Position numbers and translations under genes: made by a program. From Lyophyllum atratum (lineage: Eukaryota > Basidiomycota > Agaricomycetes > Agaricales > Lyophyllaceae): 64,000 nucleotides of DNA. Positions 23,301 to 35,100 of this stretch are shown here, in pieces. Below the pieces are notes generated by a model. That model was given only the letters and a program-made list of their open reading frames with translations, searched no databases and had not been told where the DNA came from. The stretch spans positions 1 through 64,000 of the forward strand of contig JACGCN010000016.1 of the NCBI GenBank assembly GCA_014905825.1. Direction: 5' to 3'. Numbering within the stretch: position 1 is the first letter of the stretch; each line of letters opens with the position of its first letter.

Positions 23301-23623
23301 TGAGTAATCAGCATTCGATCGATCAACAGCAGGCGCACCTTCACGATGCCCAAGATCCCCGAAATCGTGGAAAGTACGCCCTTCACTAGCTGCAGCGGAA
23401 CGATCTCCTTCACAATATCTATGGCTGAGATTGCATTGTTCAAGCCGGACAGGGTTCGATCAATTTGTTTGGGTGCGGGCGGTTTGGATGGAGAGCTCAC
23501 AGCACCAGTCTATAACATCGTGTTAAAGGATACTAGTCCTGATAAAGACAAGCAACTCACTGAGAATATTGGCAAACTGTCCTGACGTCGAGGGCCTGGC
23601 CTGGCATGACGGTAGTTAGTCAT
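20376..23623 (-). CDS. NLR-like STAND NTPase: helical adapter, NB-ARC/NACHT-type NTPase, TPR-like repeats
   Basis: Intracellular signalling ATPase of the fungal NLR class, used elsewhere in nonself recognition and programmed cell death; the trigger here is unknown. Six exons (23623-23561, 23509-23339, 23283-23141, 23090-22952, 22904-22819, 22770-20376) sum to 2997 nt, 998 aa, in frame. Residues about 30-230 are an alpha-helical adapter (DRTLSGLNNAISAIDIVKEI, QDDFLELAEQCHTISLVIW, MASKVFHVAINKDVI, DRFLILFN) like the four-helix MLKL/HeLo-type N-terminal domains of basidiomycete NLRs. An FVGRE motif precedes Walker A GPGGMGKT (240-247). Walker B is ILVVLDN (316-322) and the sensor VIMLTTRTSGLP follows at about 350-361. 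The C-terminal half holds TPR-like helical repeats (for example ALGEIALLYKDFASAEVRF). It looks intact. Confidence 0.9.
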
Positions 23624-23928
23624 AGTTGCGTGCAGGCTGCAGCCTGTGTTAAGCGAGCCGTTCACCCATTTGGTCGATAGCTGCAGGGTCCGCTTGAAAG
23701 ATTGCGGGGCAACGGTACTATATGTCATGAGTTGTACTCGTCGTCTAACATAACCACTACCTATGCAAAAGAATGTCCATAAATACAGTATTAGAGTGTC
23801 CCATGTATAGATAGCGAGCAAACCAACTCCCAAAGCACCAGTAACTATAAACCAAGAAAGTGAATAACAAAACGAGAGCAATCAAGGCCGCGCCTCCTAA
23901 AGTCCAAATTAGCTATATATCTAGTGAA
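23624..23928. other. Intergenic between NLR start and oxidase stop
   Basis: About 300 bp; promoter side of the NLR and 3' flank of the oxidase gene, both on the minus strand. No clear TATA box. Confidence 0.4.
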
Positions 23929-26407
23929 TTAGTGTCTATACCCCGCCGCCCCTCCCTGCCCATGCCCAAGATTCGAATTCGACGCGTACGGATCATACGA
24001 GTCCGTCCCCATCATCCCCCCCGCACCCCCCCTCATCTCCATCGCATCATGATGGTCATCCCGATACGGCCCGTTCAGATTCGTCGTGCTCCCATTCCAC
24101 GCATCACTATCACTAGCACGATGCAGCGGGGCGAATGCACTCCCGTCCGAACTACGCATGCCGCGGTACTCCTGCCCGCCCGCTGTTGCGGTGTACTGGG
24201 TGGCAGGAACACGGGCGGCGCTGCGCCGGCGGGCCAGGAAGACGCCTAGGGCGGCGATGAGACCGATAAGGACGATGGCGCCGACAGCTGCGCCTATGAT
24301 AAGTGGGAGGTTGGAGCCGCCGGAGGATTCCCCGGGTCCGCCGCCGCCTTGTGTGCCGTTCCCACCGGGATTGACGGAGGCGCCGTCTGCGGTACCCTTC
24401 GCAGAGTCCAAGAGGACGTTATCGGGGAGCGTGCTGGCGGGGGCGGTGGGCTGTACGCCCACGGCGCCGTTACCGACGATGACCATGCTGCCGACAGAGG
24501 GGACGCCGTTGACGGTGACAAAGAGGAGTGATGGGCCTGGCTGGAAGACGTTGGGATTGGGCGCCTGGGCGACGTGGAGGATGAGGGAGCCGTCATCCTT
24601 GACGGTGAACGTGTTGTTCAGCTGGAGGTATCGCTGGCCCATGTTCATCGCGTGGGTCGTGAAGCCACCACGCAGGAGGACAACGGTGGTGTTGGCGGCA
24701 GCGGCGTTCGAGGAGCCGGCGTAGCAGCTAGCGGGGATAGTGATGTCGAAAGAGGGGCCGCCGTATGAGATTATCTGAGGAATGCCAGAGGGTGTAGGGC
24801 GAGTCTTGGCGGAGAAGTAGGGAGGGTAGAAGATTTCGGAGCGGTACTCGGTGTTGAAGACAGTGCTGGTGTTGACGTCGACGTTGGGGTTGGATCCGCC
24901 GACGAAAACGGAGCCATCAGGGAGAAGGATGGCAGAGGAGTGGTACATCCGGGGTATGGGCGAGTTGCCGAGGCCAGCGTTGGACCAACGCTTCCCTTTC
25001 GGTGCACTGGGGTCGTAAAGAGCGGGCGTACCGACAGGGCCAGAGGCCAATGACATCCCGAAAGGCATGTCGCTGGCTAAGCGTGTCTCGCCAGTGGCCT
25101 CCGCATAACCAGCCGTGCCGTTGGCAGCACCATTGATGACGAGCATCTTTCCGTCGGGAAGGATGATGAATTGACCCATGCTCCTTCCCTCGAGCATATC
25201 ATCGTCGGCTTCATACGCGGGCGCCGAACCGTCTGTAGGCTCGGGTGTTATCCTCTGGCAGTTACGTGTCGCTGGGTAGGTCCAAGTGTTGATGGCAGGG
25301 AACGAGTAATTACCCCATTGTGGTTCTGCCATGTCGTTCCCTCCGCAGAAGATGATCGTGGGGTTGTAGTTATTAGCGGGCGTCAGGGGAAGCATGGCGA
25401 CTGCGCCAGATGCAGGGTAGACGCGGACGAAGTTACCAGGCATGTCAGGAAGGGGGGTTTCGATGTTGGCGTTGTAATCCCAGATCACTAGTTGAGATGT
25501 GAGTCAAAATATCATCGAACTGGAGAGGAGACAACGAACTTGCTGATACATTTGCCTGAACGAACATCTTGCCCGAGTTCAGAAGGAACGAATGTGCGTA
25601 CGCGTTGAGACCGCCTGTCTTGTATAGGAACTGCAGATCCTTAACTCCACGCCCATTATCCGGGTAGAACTCGTAGGTGTTCTCGGCTGCTTCGGGGACG
25701 GGAGTAGTGTTGGGTGTGTTTCGATTGATGTAGCCACCGCCAACGAATCCACCGATCAATACAATGTTTCCATCAGCGAGAGCCTCAGCTGAGGAATACC
25801 ACCGCTTTTTCTGCATGTGCAGAACGCTAGCGTCGTCGAACCATGTACACTGCGGGCTGGCGAAGTTGTCTGATGACTTGCAAGGGTTCAGAACACGAAT
25901 AGATGTTGAACCGTCGAAATCCTGATATTCAGCGTCCCAGCTGCCAGTTGAACCAGCAGCTCCACCACGACCAACAGCGCTGTTGCCGCCAAACGTCACA
26001 AAGGATCCATTCGGCAAATGCATGCCAGATGAGCAGAAAACGTTTGTTTTGACGTCCATTACAGTTGATTGTTTAGTCTTGATATCCCTATGACGAGAAT
26101 CAATCAGCGAGGTTGACGGAAGGTTGAACGTGATACACGTACCAGACTGAGCCCCACGCTGGATGACCGGCGACGGAATCCTTATTGCCCTCCGCCTTGT
26201 CTAGAATGTAAACCTTTTCTTCATTACCTAGGAACATCTGCCAAGAAAGGTTAGGAAAAGAGATAGGCGATTGATCGACATTGTGCTTACCATCATGGCG
26301 CTAACCAGAGTACTCCCTCCTGCTGCGAACGTGCCAGCGGTCGCTGCCAATGCCGGTGACGAGGCTGAAGCCAGCCATAAGGTCAGAAGAGAAAGTGGTA
26401 AGAGCAT
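23929..26407 (-). CDS. Copper-radical oxidase (glyoxal-oxidase family, AA5) with C-terminal membrane anchor
   Basis: Oxidises aldehydes or alcohols with release of H2O2, which peroxidases and peroxygenases can use. Four exons (26407-26291, 26237-26143, 26087-25540, 25487-23929) sum to 2319 nt, 772 aa. The signal peptide is MLLPLSLLTLWLASASSPALA; an in-frame ATG 8 codons upstream (26431) is less likely. Expected active-site residues by family pattern: Cys89 (NVFCSSG) and Tyr168 (KRWYSSAEAL) for the Cys-Tyr cofactor, Tyr435-His436 (RMYHSSAILLPDG), and His532 (FTTHAMNMGQR). Kelch-like propeller blades fill the middle. A Gly/Pro/Ser linker leads to a TM helix (about 649-671, LIIGAAVGAIVLIGLIAAL), an ARRR stop and a cytosolic tail of about 100 aa. 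This differs from the secreted glyoxal oxidases and matches anchored members of the family. Confidence 0.92.
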
Positions 26408-27367
26408 GGTGTGGCGACTTGGACGGCCCAAGTCGAGGAGAAACGGACAGAAACCAAACGAGCGAGAGAAAGGAAGGAGAGAGTGGTTTTGAGACGGGAT
26501 GCGGTGCGGTGATGGTGATGGGTGATGCAGGTGGGAATTTTACAAAGGACCCCGAGCACCACGGAGTTGTGACGCCGCGTCCATCATTGTTCCTGGTCCC
26601 CGAGCCGACTCAGCCGAGCCCTGGAGGCCGAGCGGACGGGAACATGAAGCCGTTGGCCGACAAAAGAGCGAACGATATCATTTGAGCTGATAGCACCTTA
26701 GTCTGGGACGTAAATATCGAATTTGTAGGTCGAAGTCTTTGCCTAAGTCCAGCGTCTTCGACCAATGAGACCTGCGTTCCTGGACATGTCAAATCATGGG
26801 CGCTGACACTTGTCAAAAAAGATCCAGAGAGTCAAGCTCTAGACGCAGTTGGGAGATTAACAGTGCGCGTTCAGCGACGCAGTAGGAAGGCCAAAGCCAA
26901 AAGGATGACAGCAACGCTGATGTTCTGGGCAAGGAAAATACATTAACATGGCCAAGGAAGCAAACACAAAAACGGAATTTTGAAGCGAAGGCGAACCTAT
27001 CTTACACACCCCTACGGTGGCAATTGTAAGTGTACTAAGTGTCGTCAACCCTGTACAAGTCAAGCACAAGTCGTACCTTGAACAGTCTGGGACCAACAGG
27101 TAATGGCAGTATGTATTGAATAATTCTGATGCAAATTTCGAGCATGGGTTAGAGTAGTTTTAGGCAACCACAATTGCAAGTTGCAAGCATTGGGCCTCAA
27201 ATTAGACAGTCTCATGAGGATGGACTAGGATGACGTCGTTCGTTGAGCGGGAAACCTTCGGTAGCGGCCGCTATTTGGTATCAAGGTGATGGACAAATAC
27301 CTCCCGTCGCCTCCTCATCCCATTTCTGACATGACACAGCCTCCTACGCTCAAACTATATACCGTGC
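26408..27367. other. Intergenic between divergent genes
   Basis: About 960 bp serving as upstream region of the copper-radical oxidase (minus) and the F-box gene (plus). Nothing recognised. Confidence 0.5.
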
Positions 27368-28536
27368 ATGGCAAACCTATCCACACTCCCAGCAGACCTC
27401 CGCTTGAAGATAGTTCACCATCTTATTCCTACAGGCGACACAGCATGGGAGATATCCCTCAGGCGCCTCGACATTCCTCATCTTGCCCTGGTATGCCGCT
27501 CGATGAACGAGACGTGCGGAACCATTATCTTTCGAAAATATACCCTAGCTCTACGATCCAATAAATTCTACAAAGCTTACCCACAAGGAAGCTCTCTCGC
27601 CCGGTGGGATGAGAAGGCGATCCAACTACGACTTGCTCATTTACGATCGAAGGCTCCATACGTACGGCATCTGTGGCTCGTCGACGATGGTAAATATATG
27701 GGGGTTCGACCTCCTGACATCGCAACAGTGTCCGTATCGAACACACTTAATCTAATGCCGGAGCTCCTCAGCACTCTCAAAGCTCTTACACAGGTCATGT
27801 CGGTCACCCTTGTTGCATCGCATGATGGTATAACCCCACCAACACTCATACCTCTGGGCCTATGGGACTGGCTCGTTCAAGCATCTCTCCTAGATGTCAA
27901 GCTTTCCGGGGAATTTGGAATCGCTCCCGGCCAACATCTGCAGCCGCTCAAGACTCTACGCGCGCTTACGGTCGAACGGACCACTTATCCAGGCAACGAG
28001 ACCTGCAATTCCATTATCGATGTACGCTAAATCATGTCCGAGCTGCCTCTCGAAAGGGGATATTTACACTCCATTCTTACTAGACGCTCCATCCTACTCG
28101 TCTTGTCATCAACTACGCGAACATATTTTCGGGCGACTTTCCAGTCCTCAAGCCCATAGACCCCATACTCGAACATATCGAGATCGCGATCTACTTGCCA
28201 CCCATTCCATTCGATGAGCCGATGTTCGACTTTTCAGCTATACCGCAAGCCACGATAAGTGTCACAGTAACTATTCGCGTCGGTCATCCTTGGGCGCACT
28301 CCTACGAGGTCAGTCACGTCAAGCGCATCGTCCCTGTTCTCTCTAGTTATGACTGAGCTATGTAGGGCGGTTGGAATAAGGCGAAGGCGAAGCTATTCAA
28401 GATGTTTGTGGAGGACCTGCGGGGGTTCGATGTCAAACGCTCCTGGACCCCCTCCGGTGATGTGGTCGAGGTTTCTCGCTCACCCGGACGTGGCTGGGAG
28501 CCCACGAGACATGATGACCTCGAGGATTGGGGGTGA
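27368..28536 (+). CDS. F-box-like protein
   Basis: Three exons (27368-28021, 28084-28308, 28366-28536) sum to 1050 nt, 349 aa. The N-terminus is an F-box-like motif: LSTLPADLRLKIVHHLIP, then LDIPHLALVCRSMNETCGTI and IFRKYTLAL, as in basidiomycete proteins of this kind. F-box proteins normally present substrates to SCF ubiquitin ligases through Skp1. The rest (SKAPYVRHLWL, LMPELLSTLKALTQV, and an HIEIAIYLPPIPF stretch) fits the leucine-rich-like helical/sheet body of these proteins but holds no named domain. The family is large and variable in agaricomycetes. The start was chosen because the F-box begins directly after it. Confidence 0.8.
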
Positions 28537-28668
28537 TTGAAATGGAGAGGAGTAAATATAACAAATCATTGTGACCGATAAAGACGATCCGGCAGTTAAG
28601 ATATTCCATTTGTGGAACACGGCCACAAGCTGGTCGGGCTTCAAGTTTGCGGCGATATTTAGCTCCGC

Positions 28669-29363
28669 CTAAGAGGCCTGGATGAGCGTCGAAGACTTTA
28701 CGGGACCGTCGAAACCCATGTTGAACAGGGTAAGGAATCGATCCAGTTCCTTCTGCCACTTCGGAATGAGGTCACGGTTGATCGACACATGGAAGACCTT
28801 CGATACCAGATCCTTCTTAGCCCTATGGTCCACCACGCCCCAGATCCCATCGACAGACCTAGTAAGCCAGTTAAGAACACGCTCTTGCTTCCAACAGACG
28901 GCCATACTCTTTCAACTCGGACAAGGCCCTCTGTATCGTCGGGCTGGCTTTTCCCCTCAGATTTTCCGCATGTTCCTCGCTATACGACGAGGCCAATCCT
29001 ATGACACTCTTCGGCTAGCTCTAAGAAGTCGTCTTGGTTGGCAATAATGTTCTTTGACGGTGCTGGTTAACATTTCTGCGTGTGATACAAGGCATAGAAG
29101 GCGTACTCTCACGAGACCAACAATGCCAGATATCGTGGCTAGAACACCACTTGCAAGGAATGGAGGGGCTCTCGCAAAACATTGACTGTGTAGATTGCGT
29201 TATATGAGGCCGACACTGTTCGGTCGTTTTCCTCCGACGGTGGAGGTGCGGAGTTAGAGGGGCCTGCCTATACATCGAGCGTTTATCGATTATCTTTCAT
29301 TCCTTCAGGCATGACGAAAACATTTGGAGAACTGACCATGGAGAACGGCGCCTGTCGAGCCAT
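28669..29363 (-). pseudogene. Broken copy of the NLR N-terminal adapter
   Basis: Paralogue of exons 1-4 of the NLR at 20376-23623, with nothing after the adapter. Matching blocks in order: NDRTVSASYNAIYTVN, ASGVLATISGIVGLVR, NQDDFLELAEECH, and KDLVSKVFHVSINRDLI followed by LDRFLTLFN. Lesions seen: a shift of frame between YNAIYTVN and the GVLATISGI block; an in-frame TAG at 28982-28980 exactly where the intact gene has the Trp of LVIW; and another shift before the next block. The reading ends MGFDGPVKSSTLIQAS with a stop at 28669 instead of continuing to an NTPase. It could also be the remains of an adapter-only gene rather than of a full NLR. Confidence 0.7.
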
Positions 29364-29595
29364 CGATGGAGCTCGTTGCAGCAGCAGAAAGACAGAATCA
29401 AATGGATCTGCGTAATCGAACACCTGACGGGCAGTTCGGACGGTGCCTGAAAGCAACGCGACGCGTTGTGTGGCGTTGTGTACGCGTAATAATAGATACA
29501 CGTGGAAACTCCACGTCACTTTCCTCTCACCACCCATTTCCAGCTGCCCACTCCAACCCCGACGCCGTTCCTTATTCTCCACCTTACCTGTCTCG

Positions 29596-30927
29596 ATGGG
29601 CTCTTCTCAAAGTCTACTATCCTCGGAGGTCGCAGTCACCCTCGTTGTCGTTGCTGGTGCCATCGGCCTCGGGTACACGCAGCTGGCTCCAGCTGCAAGC
29701 TCGACCTACGGTTCTCGCCCTTCCACGGCAGAATCATCGGTGAAGAAGGGAAAGAAGAAGACGAAGAAACAACCCTCAGCGGCTGCACCTCATGTTGAAC
29801 CTCCAGCGACACCTTTGACGCCCGCAGTCGTACCCTTCCCAGCCGTCATCCCAGGCGGATTTGACGGAGCCACGACCACGGAGGGCGAAGCACCTCCCGA
29901 GTCATCCAAACGCGCAAAGCCAAAGAAGAAGAAGACGAAACTCGCGAGCTCCACGTCTTCGACACAGCCCGATGCTGCGGCGCCAAAAGGAGCTTCCGCG
30001 TCAGAAACCTTGCCCGACAAACCTGCGAAGGGAAAGCAGGGGAAGCAACAGGAACTCGCTCCCGGTCTCTTGCTAGAAACTCGCACTGTGAAGCAATCCT
30101 TCCAGTCGTCGGCCTCCATCGACACTGACGGCTCCTGGACCCGCGTATCGTCACGCCGAACTCGTGAAGGTCCCTCGGCAGACCTTACCACGACCAGCGC
30201 AAGCGAAGCAGATGCAGTCACTGGTAGCTCATCGCCTGTCGCCGAGAGAACGGACGATGACGAACATATCTTCACCTCACGGAGTTTGACTGAAGCCAGA
30301 CGACCCCTTGCCGAGCGTCTCCTCCCCAAGCCGCGCAAAACAGGTGTTGACGAGTTGAGTCTTTTCATATTCTATACATTCTGCTCCTTCTCAACTTTCC
30401 CGTGTGCAGTATGCTCGAAACGCCAGACCACCCGACTGTAGCACGCGTCATGCGTGTCCAGCCGCGCCCTGACGAGAAGCCAGCCTCGGGATTCTCGTGG
30501 GGCGACTACGAGGACGTTCGTAACGACGCCGACGTGGATGGGGAGGACGACGATGCTGGATGGGGTGTCGTCAAGAGCAAGCGTTCCCGTACGTCCATCA
30601 TCTTCCGACCTCCTTCTCATCCTCTCAACTAACCGTCTCTCAGGCCCAGAACGGACCGACGCCTCCCCGTCATCCTCGCAGACCCAAGTCCGTCCGGCCG
30701 CGCCGGAGACTCTGACGAAACGCCAACGCCAGAACGCGAGTAAGCGAGAAGCGCTGAAGGCTGGGAAAGCGCAGGATGAGAAGGAGAGGCTGGCGATGCT
30801 GGCGAAGCATAAGAGGGAGCTGGAGAAGGAGAGGATGGCCGAGCAGCAGAAGGCGGGTGGTGGGAAGAAGACGAGTGGGGGCATGACGGCGAGTGTGGAC
30901 GAGCGGGGGAAGCTGGTTTGGGAGTGA
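29596..30927 (+). CDS. Membrane-anchored, highly charged protein of unknown function
   Basis: Three exons (29596-30353, 30410-30588, 30644-30927) sum to 1221 nt, 406 aa. The N-terminus has one TM helix (MGSSQSLLSSEVAVTLVVVA and on to about residue 30). A Lys-rich, Ala/Pro/Thr-rich spacer with KKGKKKTKK and KPKKKKTK blocks follows. Conserved-looking motifs come next: SWTRVSSRR (about 200), LAERLLPKPRKT, HPTVARVMRVQPRP and GFSWGDYEDV. The C-terminus is a Lys/Glu/Arg helix (TLTKRQRQNASKREALKAGK) that is probably coiled-coil. The GFSWGDYEDV and TKRQRQN..K..AQK pattern is familiar from conserved fungal proteins annotated only as hypothetical. A membrane- or ER-tethered role is a guess. Confidence 0.75.
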
Positions 30928-31598
30928 GGCGTGGCGGGACGTGGGGTTGTGATGAGATTGAGCGACGGGTGGGTAAAATTATTTGAATATTACTTTATAA
31001 ACGGATATTATGTTGGCATTTCGGGTTTCAGGCCTACCATAGAATTCGACTCGGAAGTCTATCAGCCTTAACATGAAGTACCGGCTGCACACGAAGAGAG
31101 TCCTCTTCGAGGAAAGGATACGATGACGTGTGCCGATGCGAGGCGCTCTGCGACGTTAGGGGCATCGGGAGGTGCCTATATTCGCATGATCCTTATCATA
31201 TGTTCAGCGACATATTCTACGACACATTCTAGGCCCTAGAACATGTTGCTGAATCCAGGGGGTTGACATGGGGACCGCAGAAGCCGGCGCCGTCCTTGTC
31301 ATGTTGGGTGTTGGTGTGCAAAGCGAGAGAACAACCATAGTTCTTATCGTGCTACGGATGCAAGTCTATGTCATTTGCAGCATGGCTAGCTTTCGATTTC
31401 CTCATCCACATGACGATCATCTAAGTGTTCTGCCTTTGTTTTGGAGATGCACTACGTAGTCGTGATTACTGGTGCAACTTCAAGGGGGAGTCTATGAACG
31501 GACTCAGCCGCGTGCCACGATTTCTTCGTGTAAATAAAATCCAGGTCTCATTATGCCTAAAGCGATGCCAGCTCCGAGGAGATAGTCCCGCATAGGCC
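30928..31598. other. Intergenic
   Basis: About 670 bp between convergent genes; nothing recognised. Confidence 0.5.
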
Positions 31599-32942
31599 TT
31601 ATGAGGAATCCTTTATCTTGGACGAGGCTTCATCGTCCTCGGTGATAGTGTCCGAAGTCTCGAGAGTATCAAGACACCAGGTATTTGTCCCGGTGTGCGG
31701 TGATTTCGATTCCTCATCTACAGGAAGGCTTCGAAGGTTGAGTATTACTTGGCATCCCTGCCAGACTTTCGTTACACGAATATTGATAGCTCGGGGTGAA
31801 GGAACTGACCATGTTAGAAAGCACAGTGATCATAAAACTAGAAGGCGCTATGAGGCTGGGTCAATACGGGAGTGAAGGAGGAGCACACTTACGCGTAGAT
31901 GTTGTGGATGAAGATTTCGACATAGAAATCGCAAGGAACGACGACCACATAGAACGCTGCGGATCCAGGTAAGGGATGGGAGGATCGAGGTGAGCGTGAC
32001 GAGCTCACCAACTATCGTAGCACAAGCAAATGCACCGTCACGGACAAGCTGCCTCGTCAGCGGGCTTCTGGGACCACCCACCACGTAGAGCCGAGCTAAT
32101 GTCAGCCCCCAGATGATGATTTGGATGGAGGTTATCGTGATACTAATTCGAAGTTCAATCGCTGACACGAGTTCATGTAAATCGCGAAGCGTACACCATG
32201 CCGGCCACGAGGCTGACTGAGGGTGGGTCCACCATGCAAGTCGCGTCCGTTCGGAGGGCACGGAAGGTTTCGACTGCTATGTATAGCAAATGAACGCGTT
32301 CTGTGAGCCAGCAGATGAACAGCGGAACGCGGACGCGCCAATCCTTTAGATAGAGGGCGTCGACTGGCGAAAAGCTCGTCAATTGCGTTGAACACGCCAC
32401 AGGCTAGAAATCGCACCTCTGAGCATGATGACGTACTGCACAGCAGAGAACAGAATCTGAATGACGATGGATTCAAACGAGAACCAAAGAGAGCACGCTG
32501 TCTGATCAATGGCAGGTCTCGTAAGAAGCCATGTGGTACAAATTAAGTTGACGCTGAAAATGAGCGAAGGGTAGATCAGTCATTCAAGGTCGTTCTATTG
32601 CAGCAGTTGAATAATAACGTACGTTTGTCCAATTAGCCCAGTATACCTAGTGACGATATAAACGGCGGAGACCGATGATATTCGACGCTCAGTAATCACA
32701 GATCTATCGGAAATCAGGTTAAGCAAAGTCGAAGTAGAGAAATTCCATGCCTCACTTCCAGACCCTTTCGTACTCGACAGGAAAGCGGGATACATAGTCC
32801 CAAACTAGCCAAGTCCACGCTATGACTGTTGATTGTTCGTAAATTCTCCCGGTGTCTTCGCTGGAGGAAGAAACGCCGACTTACTGGAGAGGGAGTGCCT
32901 AACGATCGAGCTCGCGAAAAACGCGTTGGTGGCCGCAAGCAT
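31599..32942 (-). CDS. DUF6533-like multi-pass membrane protein, tandem copy A
   Basis: First of three tandem paralogues. It starts MLAATNAFFASSIVRHSLSS (32942), then a short intron. An exon WLVWDYVSRFPVEYERVWK follows, corresponding to the (D/N)Y...PVEYE.VW signature of DUF6533-type N-termini. Then come RYTGLIGQT, FSAVQYVIMLR, LYLKDWRVRVPLFICWLTER, and the shared block IIIWGLTLARLYVVGGPRSP and LTRQLVRDGAFACATIVGE. The cytosolic tail, GCQVILNLRSLPVDEES to TWCLDTLETSDT, ends at TAA 31601-31599. About seven TM segments and at least seven short introns are expected; exon ends were not all fixed. Role unknown. Confidence 0.7.
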
Positions 32943-35100
32943 GTCACCGCGAAGGAGTGGCGCTTGGAGTGATAATTTAGTCAAAAGAGTGGCGACGTCG
33001 TTGAGGGAATCCGCATCGCGAAGTTCGATTTCTTGACAATATAATGATGGTAAGTAGGTGCAGGGTCCGGCAGGGTCAAGGTACAAGTGATTTCTGTTAA
33101 GAATATGAGGATGAGGTAAAAGAATCGCACCACGAATCGAGACGAACGAAGATCGCTATCGTGGGACTGGGCGGACGACATCACCGCGTGTCAAATCTGG
33201 GCTTTGCGCAAGTTTTCAACAAACTTCCAAAGCTAGCCACCAGGCTCAGAAAACTCTGGAAAGCCAGTGCTTGATTGGACAGCATTCCAAGTCGAGCTTG
33301 AACACTTCCGATAGGGATGGTGAGAAGCCTCTAGCAAGTCCTAAATGGACTAGCGAGCGTGAGTTTTGAGATAATTTAGATGAGTAATCCGAACCTGAAG
33401 CCTGAAGGACCGCATCTGAATGAATGTTGATTGACGTGGCCCATGGTTTCCAAAAACCGAAGAAAACCTAGATCAGCACCCCCGTCGCGACGGAATACCG
33501 GCCACGTGGGTCATAACAACGCCTTCTGCATCCGTGCGTGAAAGAGTTTCCCCACTGACTGCAGGGATCCATTCCAGCACTTGGCAAGAACGATGTCGGA
33601 CATGCAAATTCAACGATACACAGAGACTTACTCACTTATGTTTTTTGCCTCGCAAAACATGCAAACTGTGTAGTCGGAATGTTTTTCTTCGCTCCTTTCT
33701 GAAACCAGCTGAGGCCACCGCGCGTCACCCTGGCTAGGGACACGGTTCGACCGAACATGCTAAGAACGAATAAGCGTGACTCACTTGTTATCCATGAATG
33801 AGTGGCGTAATCCCTTCCCATCGACCCTACGATGATCCTCTAACTCCGCCACTAGGCGCACACGCCGAGTGAAGAGGCGGTGACGACGCTGTTCATCCAG
33901 GGTAGATAAAACAGCCTCATCTAGCAATACTGCCAAGTTCCTTACATACATCATTCGTGAGTGAAAAGACGAAGCACGTCGCGGGCGCCAACCGTTCATT
34001 GAGAGGGTACCTCAAAGCTGGACGCGTAGAAAACGTCAGGGTCCGAATTCTTAAAGTCACTCAGAGGCGCGATTGAGAGTATGCTTGATCTGCTGCCTTG
34101 AATACTCCAATGTGCCTTCGTAGACGCAAGTCAGGCGCGTCGAGATACTCGCCAGAGCTCCCGTTTCTGTGTAGCGGGTGATCGTCGAACAGACTTATAA
34201 GGAGCTACTGATTGACTATGATAGAGCATCAAAACCAGCTAATCTTTGCTGACAGCACCCACCGACCCTGGTCATAATCGACCGTGCAGGGCGAGCCTGG
34301 AGCCAACCTGGAGCTCAGAACCACAGGGCTGACCAAGTGACCCCAGCCCAGAAGATGACAGATGAGAAGGCCGCTAAAAGCGCTCAGGGGCTCAGGATCT
34401 GGTTGCGATGAGAAGAAATAAGTCATGTCTTATGAATGCGAGGATGACATTACCTATTTCAGATGGCACAGAACTCAAGTACTCAAGTGCGGGTCTTCGA
34501 CTTCCAAGAACGAGACAAGCATCAGAATGAAGCAGAGTGGCGAAGAATGAAGACCTCATAATAGACGATCGGCAGAATGAAGACTGAATTGGAAGGGTTG
34601 CTCCCACTCGGACTCCATCGCGAGATGTGACCTGATGGAAGATTGCCCAAGATTCCTTCAACTTGCAGAATTTGTTTGTTTACGCATTGTTTACGTGTCG
34701 TGGGCGGCTGCGCACGAACCAGTCACGAGGACGACATGTCGTCTTGTCCGCCCAGGCCCCATTGCCACAGACTTCGATTGCTGGAGCAAGGCCTGACTGG
34801 TAACTGACACATCTGTACTCCCGCCGCGCTGGCACCATATGACTTTGCCTAGCCTTCCGGTTATCCTGATTTACTTCATTTGCTTACAGCGGTCAGCGGC
34901 CAGCCTCCTGCAATTGCCCCAAGCGTGAATGCTTATACCTGAACGAGCCGACACGTTCGAGGGTCGGGCCCTTGTTCCGACAAGGTCAACTTCCTGCAGC
35001 TGCGTGATATTTGCTTTCCTTTTTTCTGAACCCTCACCTGCCTTTTCACGTCGACTCGATCCACTCAAGTATAATGCCAGCATTACTGAAGGGGCGTGTA
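32943..35100. other. Intergenic between copies A and B
   Basis: About 2.2 kb. It carries the copy-A upstream block (33058-33086). A stretch at about 34670-34730 (TTTGTTTACGC..TTGTTT and ACCAGTCACGAG) is repeated at 37847-37905 beyond copy B. No gene supported. Confidence 0.45.
33058..33086 (-). promoter_or_regulatory. Conserved upstream block of copy A
   Basis: TGCAGGGTCCGGCAGGGTC, about 120 bp upstream of the ATG; the equivalent block precedes copies B and C. Confidence 0.4.

Noticed and set aside
24086..24724. 212-aa plus-strand frame opposite the copper-radical oxidase
   Set aside because: It is the antisense of a well-supported exon in GC-rich sequence, with no recognisable domain.
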